This document shows, in pieces, positions 41,109-46,886 of a stretch of 46,886 nucleotides of DNA (position 1 is its first letter; every line of letters begins with the position of its first letter). Made by a program: the position numbers and the translations under genes. The notes beneath the pieces are model-generated. The model had not been told where the DNA came from and did no database searches. It saw only the letters and a list, made by a program, of their open reading frames with translations. Location of the stretch: assembly GCF_006538345.1 (NCBI RefSeq), contig NZ_BJKL01000017.1, positions 1 to 46,886 of the forward strand. Direction: 5' to 3'. The stretch is from Alteromonas sp. KUL49 (lineage in GTDB: Bacteria; Pseudomonadota; Gammaproteobacteria; Enterobacterales; Alteromonadaceae).

Positions 41109-44027
41109 TTAAAACCTTGTTCTAATTCCTGCTGTGTAGCGAGCACCAGTTTCTCTGTAGGTGTAAGTCGCCTGACTGATACCCACATACTCGTGGACTG
41201 GTGAGTTAGTGATATTTGTGCCACTGAAGAACAACGTCGTGTCCTCTGAGAGTTGATAGTCTGCCGATATATCAAGCTGATCGTATTCATCGGCATATCG
41301 AGCCAAACCTTGTTGACTATTGGCTATGAGACTCTCGTCTCGATAATTGTATGCTAAACGAATACCCAAACCATTTTTCTCATAAAATACAATGGCGTTA
41401 TAGCTTACTTCCGAAAGTTGAGGGAGTGGAAGTTCTTCACCTGTAACTTGGTTGAAGTTTTGCTCCGGCTGATCACTGTCAGTGTATGTATAGTTGAGGA
41501 CGAAACCAAAACCGTCTAGCGTTGAATCAAAGAAGTCACCTAGATCTTGCTGCCAACTCAATTCGAATCCGCGAATGGTACCTGATTCGCCATTTTCCTT
41601 GAACGAGATGACAACTTCATCGTCTTGCGCTATTTCAGCAGTACAGTCAGGAGCGATACCGATTGTCGCAACGGTACATCCATCAGAGTTTCTATCTTCG
41701 CTAATATCAATGATTTCATTGCGAGTGCCTTCCTTAAAGAAGGAGGCTACGTCTTTATAGAATATTGCCGCGCTAAGTGCGCTGGTTTGAGACATATACC
41801 ACTCGTAAGATACATCAAACTGAGTCGCTTCAAACGGCGCTAAGTTTGGATTACCCACGTTCGCTTGCTGAGAGTTACCCGGCAGATTAAGTGCAGGAGA
41901 TAAGTCTGCAGGATTGGGGCGAGACATTACTTTCGCTGCTGCAAATCTTAGTTGCATATCTTCACTAAGGTCGAATGAAATGTTTGCACTTGGTAGAAAT
42001 TTCGAATAATCGTTGGCTGCAGAAACTAACTCAGCAAACGCAGGATCAAACGCGTCATTGGGACCGTTAGAAAGAATATTGTAGGCATCTATGGCTGCGT
42101 CTGTTTGAACATAGCGAACGCCAAAGTTACCTCGATAAAAGTCACCTTCAAAATCAGCCTGTGCATAAATAGCGTGAGTTTTTTCTTCTATATCAAAGAA
42201 GTTTCCAAAGTTTTCCAAGAATTCCGCTGCAGGGCCCTCAAAACCTTCAGGATCATCCAAGGCAAACATTGCATTAGCAACTTCCACAAATTCACCGTTA
42301 GTCATCTCTGAAAGCGTAAACCATTGGCGAGGTACTGTGCCAGAAACGCCCTCCATAAACGGATCTTCGAGCAAAGTGATAAACTGTCTAACATTATCCG
42401 GTAGCTCATCAATGAGCACTGTGAAGCTTTCATTGCCATCGGAGGGGTCATTGAGTTGGAACTGATTGCGATTCGCTATTCTGTTCGAATACCTGTAACC
42501 AGTTTTTAGCGCATAAATAGGCCCAAGCTCGTACATAAATTCAAAATCAAGTTTGAAGCTATCCTCACCGGTTTCTCTGTCTTGATTTCGCGACCATACA
42601 TTTCGCATTTCAAACCCTTCAGTTTCTAAAGCCGAGAAACCCTCCGGCAAAATGTTATTAACTTGGGGTAAGTCTGAGCCAAAGAAATCAAATTCAACTC
42701 GTTGTAGTACTTCGTTTGCTTTAGTCAACTGGAAGTTAGTATTGATACCCTTAGTATCGTTCACTGCTCGAGATGTTTGATATTGCGCTTTAACGCTCCA
42801 ATCGTCCTCTAAATACTGCCCACCAAATGCAACAGCATACTGTTCTTCTTCAGTCAGGTTGTGCGTTGGGTTGTACTTAATCCAACCCCCTTGCCCAAAG
42901 TTAGGATTGTTTGCGTTAGTCGCTGATACCGCAGTGCCACGCATCAAGAAACCATGTTGGACATCATCTTGGTCGGTAACCGTTATTAGATCTTCCGGTG
43001 AAAAGCCGAACCTTATGTTACCTTGATGCAGCTGTGTAACTACTTTGGGTTGATTCTGCTGAGTTTCGAACTTGACCAACGTGATATCTGAAAATAGTTC
43101 TAGATTCTCGCTCGCTTGCCATTGAATGGAGCTATCGATACCTATGCGTTGTCTATCGAAGTCCATTCTCTGAAAGCGATTTGTACGTGCTACCCATACG
43201 TCGTATCCAGGGTTACCTGGATTAGTCAGCTCTCCCTCTGGAATGTGTTGCGCATTCGCTAGGTTGTAGCGATTTCCACCCAATTTCGACCAACCATTGT
43301 TTTGAAATTGATCGGTACGTTGGTGATAGTCTTGTGCTGAGATATTGATTAGAACACCCAGGTCACCTGCGCTTGTCTCAAACACGTCGCTTGCAAAAAG
43401 GTTTATTTCTGGGTCGTATTCATCACCGCGTAAATCATCATGACTTACTTTTCCCGCGACCTGAATTGTGCCTGGTTTGGTACTGAATGGTTTACGTGTC
43501 TTTAATCTTACCGTTGCACCGAGTGCTCCCTCAGTGTCGGATGCCGACGGAGATTTAATGACTTCTACGCCAGCAAACAGTGCAGAAGATATTCCGTTAA
43601 ATGAATTATTGCGATTGTCCGAGTTATTGGAAATTAAGCTTCTACCATTTATTTCAACGCGGTTTTGGCTTAAGCCACGAACTTGAAAGCCCGCACCCTC
43701 ACCACCTTCGTCACGACCGATTTGTAGTCCTGTGACACGTTGTAGCGCTTCAGCTATGTTATTGTCGGGCAGTTTACCTATATCTTCCGCAGAAATAGCA
43801 TCGACAATTTGGTCTGCGGCACGTTTAGTCATTGTTGAGCGGCTAAGTGAGCCTCGAATACCTTGAACTACAATAATTTCAGCTTCGTCTTCTGCAGCGG
43901 TTTCTTGGCTTTGTTGAGTATTGGCTTCCTGCGCATGTACTGCAAAAGGGAAGGCTACGGCAGACACCATGAGACTCGTAAGTAGGTGTGAGCGGACGAG
44001 AGTGGCTAATTTATTTTGTTTGAACAT
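41109..44027 (-). CDS. TonB-dependent outer membrane receptor, probably for oligosaccharides
   Basis: A 972-residue TonB-dependent receptor with signal peptide ending near FAVHAQEAN. The TonB box and plug follow: EIIVVQGIRGSLSRSTMTKRAADQIVDAISAEDIGKLPDNNIAEALQRVTG, the opening typical of carbohydrate receptors in Alteromonadales and Xanthomonads. It ends RYTAGIRTRF with a terminal aromatic residue. It is downstream of the alpha-galactosidase and symporter genes on the same strand, so it probably imports an alpha-galactoside through the outer membrane. GGAGAC precedes the ATG. A 140-base spacer with inverted repeats stands before it. Confidence 0.93.
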   Translation of the reverse strand: MFKQNKLATLVRSHLLTSLMVSAVAFPFAVHAQEANTQQSQETAAEDEAEIIVVQGIRGSLSRSTMTKRAADQIVDAISAEDIGKLPDNNIAEALQRVTGLQIGRDEGGEGAGFQVRGLSQNRVEINGRSLISNNSDNRNNSFNGISSALFAGVEVIKSPSASDTEGALGATVRLKTRKPFSTKPGTIQVAGKVSHDDLRGDEYDPEINLFASDVFETSAGDLGVLINISAQDYHQRTDQFQNNGWSKLGGNRYNLANAQHIPEGELTNPGNPGYDVWVARTNRFQRMDFDRQRIGIDSSIQWQASENLELFSDITLVKFETQQNQPKVVTQLHQGNIRFGFSPEDLITVTDQDDVQHGFLMRGTAVSATNANNPNFGQGGWIKYNPTHNLTEEEQYAVAFGGQYLEDDWSVKAQYQTSRAVNDTKGINTNFQLTKANEVLQRVEFDFFGSDLPQVNNILPEGFSALETEGFEMRNVWSRNQDRETGEDSFKLDFEFMYELGPIYALKTGYRYSNRIANRNQFQLNDPSDGNESFTVLIDELPDNVRQFITLLEDPFMEGVSGTVPRQWFTLSEMTNGEFVEVANAMFALDDPEGFEGPAAEFLENFGNFFDIEEKTHAIYAQADFEGDFYRGNFGVRYVQTDAAIDAYNILSNGPNDAFDPAFAELVSAANDYSKFLPSANISFDLSEDMQLRFAAAKVMSRPNPADLSPALNLPGNSQQANVGNPNLAPFEATQFDVSYEWYMSQTSALSAAIFYKDVASFFKEGTRNEIIDISEDRNSDGCTVATIGIAPDCTAEIAQDDEVVISFKENGESGTIRGFELSWQQDLGDFFDSTLDGFGFVLNYTYTDSDQPEQNFNQVTGEELPLPQLSEVSYNAIVFYEKNGLGIRLAYNYRDESLIANSQQGLARYADEYDQLDISADYQLSEDTTLFFSGTNITNSPVHEYVGISQATYTYRETGARYTAGIRTRF

Positions 44028-44095
44028 CTTGTTGTCTCCAAATGAGCTTTTCTAACAACGAACTGCAATCAAATTATTATTGTTATGTTAATATT

Positions 44096-44143
44096 GTATT
44101 ACAAAATAATACGAATAAGCCTTTGTTGCAATAGTGTTAACAC
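44096..44143. promoter_or_regulatory. Inverted repeats in the spacer before the TonB receptor gene
   Basis: Two palindromic elements occur: GTATTA-CAAAA-TAATAC (44096-44112) and the perfect ten-base GTGTTAACAC (44134-44143). The GTGTTAACAC core has the form of a LacI/GalR-type half-site pair. A local regulator gene is not in the window, so operator function is inference. Confidence 0.35.
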
Positions 44144-44167
44144 GTTTTTTAATAATTTGTGTGAAAT

Positions 44168-45496
44168 TTAAGGGTTAAATTTAAAAACCGCAGAGTCGTG
44201 AGGTTGCAGAGTTATCTTAAAAGTGTTCGTGTCGATAATAACTGGATAACGTCCCCAAACCTCGAAAACGTCATGTAAACCGACAGGGTAGTCGATATTG
44301 TCTAGATTGAGTGAGATCTCTGTAGAGGTATCGCTTTTGTTAAAGAGTCCGATATACACAGAATCTTTGATGGTATTTCTTGCTAACCAAATGTCATAGT
44401 CGGGATGTTCGATCATTCTGTAGCTAATGTCACACTCTTGGTTGACTTCGATCAGTGTCTCATTAGTCAGAAGCGATAGCGTAAAGCTATCAAGCTGAGT
44501 CATGTCTGCGCCTAGCATCAAAGGAGAGCGAGCCAAACACCACAAATTCATCAATGTATAGCATTCTTCATGTGTGAAGTTAGACGCTCTGTTTTGACCA
44601 CCGGATTCTCCTCTCGGGAGGAAGCCGATAGGAAGCATATCCGCATCAGGCCAATGACCGCGAGTAGCAAAAGGGGCCCATGTGGCACATCGCTCCATCT
44701 GCTTTTTAAGTGAGCCCCATTCATCCCAGAAGTCTGCAGATATCCGCCACATATTTGCATGTTTACGCAAATGATTTATCAGTGTTGTCTCTGGGCCCCC
44801 CGGAGATAGGCTCAGTAGCATGCTTCGACTACACCTGCTGATAGCCTTACTTATTCCTTCAATGTCATCTACTCTGTAGGGAGATCCTGTACCTGTAGGG
44901 GAACCATCACTGTTATTAACTTCGTGCCAAGTATTCACGTCATCCGCTTTGATGAAGTCTACTCCCCATTCTGCATAAAGCTCAAAGATAGAGTCGTAAT
45001 AGGCTTGGGCATTAGGGTGTGAAAAGTCGAGTGTGTCCATACTGTTAAACCAAGGGCACTGTTCCCTATTGTATGCGATGCTACTCGCTTGCGAGGATGT
45101 GCCTTTGATTGGAGAATTCAAAGCTACCGCTTTCTTGGGAATACCTCGCATGATATGGAGTCCAAACTGGAGACCTAGATCATGTACAAAATCAATCAGC
45201 GGCTTGAGGCCTTTTCCATTTGCCGACGAGGGGAACTTTTCAGGGCAGGGTATTAGGCGTCCAAACTCGTCTATTAGAATTGGAATATCGCCTTTCTTGT
45301 AGGTGGTATGTGAAGCGTTAGGTAAATACCATCCTAGGTCCAGCACAACATATTCCCAACCAAAAGCTTTTAAGTGCTCAGCCATAAATACAGCGTTAGC
45401 TTTAAATTCTTCTTCTGTAATTGATACGCTAAAACAATCCCAGCTGTTCCAACCCATTGGTGGGCTCATTGCAAGAGATGAATTAAAAAAGTCCAT
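44168..45496 (-). CDS. Alpha-galactosidase-like glycoside hydrolase, family GH27
   Basis: A 442-residue protein with the GH27 (clan D) opening SPPMGWNSWDCF and VVLDLGWYLP. The likely nucleophile is D185 in FIKADD and the acid/base is D255 in WRISADFWDEW. A beta-sandwich domain begins after about residue 345. No signal peptide is visible, so it may act in the cytoplasm on sugar imported by the neighbouring symporter. The start at 45496 has AAGGAA upstream. It lies between symporter and TonB receptor genes on one strand, as in a galactoside utilisation operon. Related clan enzymes act on other galactosides or isomaltosides, so the substrate is inferred. Confidence 0.87.
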   Translation of the reverse strand: MDFFNSSLAMSPPMGWNSWDCFSVSITEEEFKANAVFMAEHLKAFGWEYVVLDLGWYLPNASHTTYKKGDIPILIDEFGRLIPCPEKFPSSANGKGLKPLIDFVHDLGLQFGLHIMRGIPKKAVALNSPIKGTSSQASSIAYNREQCPWFNSMDTLDFSHPNAQAYYDSIFELYAEWGVDFIKADDVNTWHEVNNSDGSPTGTGSPYRVDDIEGISKAISRCSRSMLLSLSPGGPETTLINHLRKHANMWRISADFWDEWGSLKKQMERCATWAPFATRGHWPDADMLPIGFLPRGESGGQNRASNFTHEECYTLMNLWCLARSPLMLGADMTQLDSFTLSLLTNETLIEVNQECDISYRMIEHPDYDIWLARNTIKDSVYIGLFNKSDTSTEISLNLDNIDYPVGLHDVFEVWGRYPVIIDTNTFKITLQPHDSAVFKFNP

Positions 45497-45508
45497 CGAG
45501 TCAGTTCC

Positions 45509-46886
45509 TTAAAAAATAATTGAAAATGAAATGATTAGCGCAAACATTAGGGCAACGCATAAACCCGACCAAAGACCAATGTGGCTGTACCATTTATTGC
45601 CAAGGTGAGAGAAGAAAAATGCGCCACGGAAATTAAATGTCACATCGTCGCCAATTTGATCGGGTCGAGGTGGTGTTGTAACAAAACTTAGACTGACACA
45701 CAGCGCCATACAAAAAAGCCAGTTTAGGACTCCTTGATTGGCATAAGGTGTGAGAATTTCAGGTGCGCTCCCAAACGACAGCCAAACCTTAAGTGCAATA
45801 CCGAAGATAAAGCCAAGAACACAGGTAGCAAATGCGGCTTGCCCGCCGATGCGTTTCCAGAAAGTACCGAGTAAAAATACGGCAGAGAACGGAGGGGCAA
45901 AGAAAGTAAACAATTCTTGAATATAAGCAAAAAGGCTGACTTCTTGTGTGCTAATCCAAACACCAACAAATATGGAAAGAGCCAACAACGAGAAGGTGAC
46001 TATTCGTCCCACCCCTACGAGCTGTGTCTGGCTTTTCTTGGCGGAGGAAAGGCGATTGTAAAAGTCCATCGTAATAATGGTTGAAGTAGATGTAAGTACG
46101 GCACTGACAGTACTTTGAATGGCACCGAAAAGTGCCGCGAGTAAAATACCCTTAAGACCGATAGGAATAACCGTATTGATAAGAATGACGTAGGTTTGGT
46201 CTGCGACTTGTCTAACGTCGTCTAGTGAGCCAGCGTTAGCAATTATGTCTGGCTTCATAGCGAAGAATATAAGGCCGGGAATGACCACAATGAACGGAAG
46301 TAACAGCTTTAGGTAGCCAGCGAATACAACGCCCATCCTCGCGTGATACATGTCTTTTGCAGCGAAAACTCGTTGAATTAAAAATTGATTTATCACTGTG
46401 TACCAAAGGCCTATGTAGAAAAAGCTTAATACCCAGTGAGACCATGGAACGAGCTGGTGAGTAAGCGGTTGAACTACCGACAGTCGATCATATTCGTCAT
46501 GTTTTACAGCTTCAAAACTCATAGCATCTACTGCTGTTTTCCAGATGCCTTCTTGGGCTTTGTTGCGCTCAATCATTAACGATAAACCGTCGAAAAAACT
46601 ATCTCCGCCTAAAGCGATTAACCCAAATATTGTTACGGAAATACCGCCTACAATCATGACCGCAATAGTCACTAAGTCCATCCAGGCGACCGATTTTAGA
46701 CCTCCCCATATTGCCCAGATACCAGCTGTACATCCGATGATAGCGATACAAGTAAACAGGCCTAACATTTCATCTTGAATGTTGAGCAACGCATTTATAT
46801 CTAGTAAAGCATTAAGTGCCAAACCACCGCCATAGATAACCGGTGCTAGAAACGCAAAAATATTCGCTATTACGGTGACGATGGCG
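45509..46886 (-). CDS. Sodium/solute symporter (SSS family), 5' end outside the window
   Basis: A membrane protein with at least ten hydrophobic segments and SSS-family (SGLT-like) features: IWAIWGGLKSVAWMDLVTI, FGAIQSTVSAVLTSTSTIITMDFYNRL (the sodium-binding region around TSTSTIITMD) and FFAPPFSAVFLLGTFWKRIGG. The reading frame stays open to base 46886 without a start codon suited to the family, so the first part of the gene lies to the right of the window; a TTG at 46822 is not a true start. It ends 12 bases before the GH27 gene and probably imports the sugar or oligosaccharide the hydrolase uses. Confidence 0.92.
   Translation of the reverse strand, partial: AIVTVIANIFAFLAPVIYGGGLALNALLDINALLNIQDEMLGLFTCIAIIGCTAGIWAIWGGLKSVAWMDLVTIAVMIVGGISVTIFGLIALGGDSFFDGLSLMIERNKAQEGIWKTAVDAMSFEAVKHDEYDRLSVVQPLTHQLVPWSHWVLSFFYIGLWYTVINQFLIQRVFAAKDMYHARMGVVFAGYLKLLLPFIVVIPGLIFFAMKPDIIANAGSLDDVRQVADQTYVILINTVIPIGLKGILLAALFGAIQSTVSAVLTSTSTIITMDFYNRLSSAKKSQTQLVGVGRIVTFSLLALSIFVGVWISTQEVSLFAYIQELFTFFAPPFSAVFLLGTFWKRIGGQAAFATCVLGFIFGIALKVWLSFGSAPEILTPYANQGVLNWLFCMALCVSLSFVTTPPRPDQIGDDVTFNFRGAFFFSHLGNKWYSHIGLWSGLCVALMFALIISFSIIF

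Noticed and set aside
46545..46778. Plus-strand frame inside the symporter gene
   Set aside because: It is the reverse complement of a hydrophobic coding region and has no homology I can recognise.

Overview
The window looks like chromosome from a marine gammaproteobacterium of the Alteromonadales (Alteromonas-like). The basis is gene order (coaBC, radC, rpmB, rpmG, mutM, coaD, kdkA; kbl, tdh, glpE, glpG; ubiC, ubiA, ubiK, rep), the protein families, moderate G+C and the tail of an rRNA operon. No database search was possible; all names rest on reading the translations.

Layout. 1-297: 23S-5S spacer, 5S rRNA and its terminator. 307-5524: the SOS mutagenesis cassette imuA-imuB-dnaE2 on the minus strand, with a LexA box overlapping a strong promoter. 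5521-9980: a membrane coiled-coil protein, a DUF885 hydrolase, a DUF1820 protein and a secreted M28 peptidase. 10046-12787: slmA (interrupted by a +1 frameshift), coaBC and radC. 12889-19129: a surface polysaccharide locus, yjbEFGH/gfcABCD-like, followed by two glycosyltransferase-like genes. It sits between radC and rpmB, which are neighbours in relatives such as E. coli. 19225-23574: rpmB, rpmG, a small membrane protein, mutM, coaD, kdkA and a heptosyltransferase-like gene. 23662-27761: a three-gene unit of a phosphate-binding-like periplasmic protein, a porin-like barrel and a membrane GGDEF-EAL protein. 27910-31336: kbl (interrupted by a +1 frameshift), tdh, glpE and glpG. 31339-38923: a FliL-like protein, ubiC-ubiA, ubiK, rep, a GAF-GAF-GGDEF-EAL protein and a cytochrome c5-like protein. 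39194-41061: tRNA-Arg(CCG), then yceI, cytochrome b561 and a second yceI. 41109-46886: the start of an alpha-galactoside utilisation locus with a TonB-dependent receptor, a GH27-like alpha-galactosidase and a sodium/solute symporter cut by the window edge.

Most of the window is ordinary core genome. The parts most worth a second look are the periplasmic-binding-protein/porin/cyclic-di-GMP operon, the polysaccharide locus with its low-complexity secreted first protein and two unassigned glycosyltransferase-like genes, and two conserved genes (slmA, kbl) each carrying exactly one extra base in a G run beside a T run. I found no CRISPR array, phage, insertion sequence or recognisable defence system. 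No gene-free stretch exceeds 300 bases.
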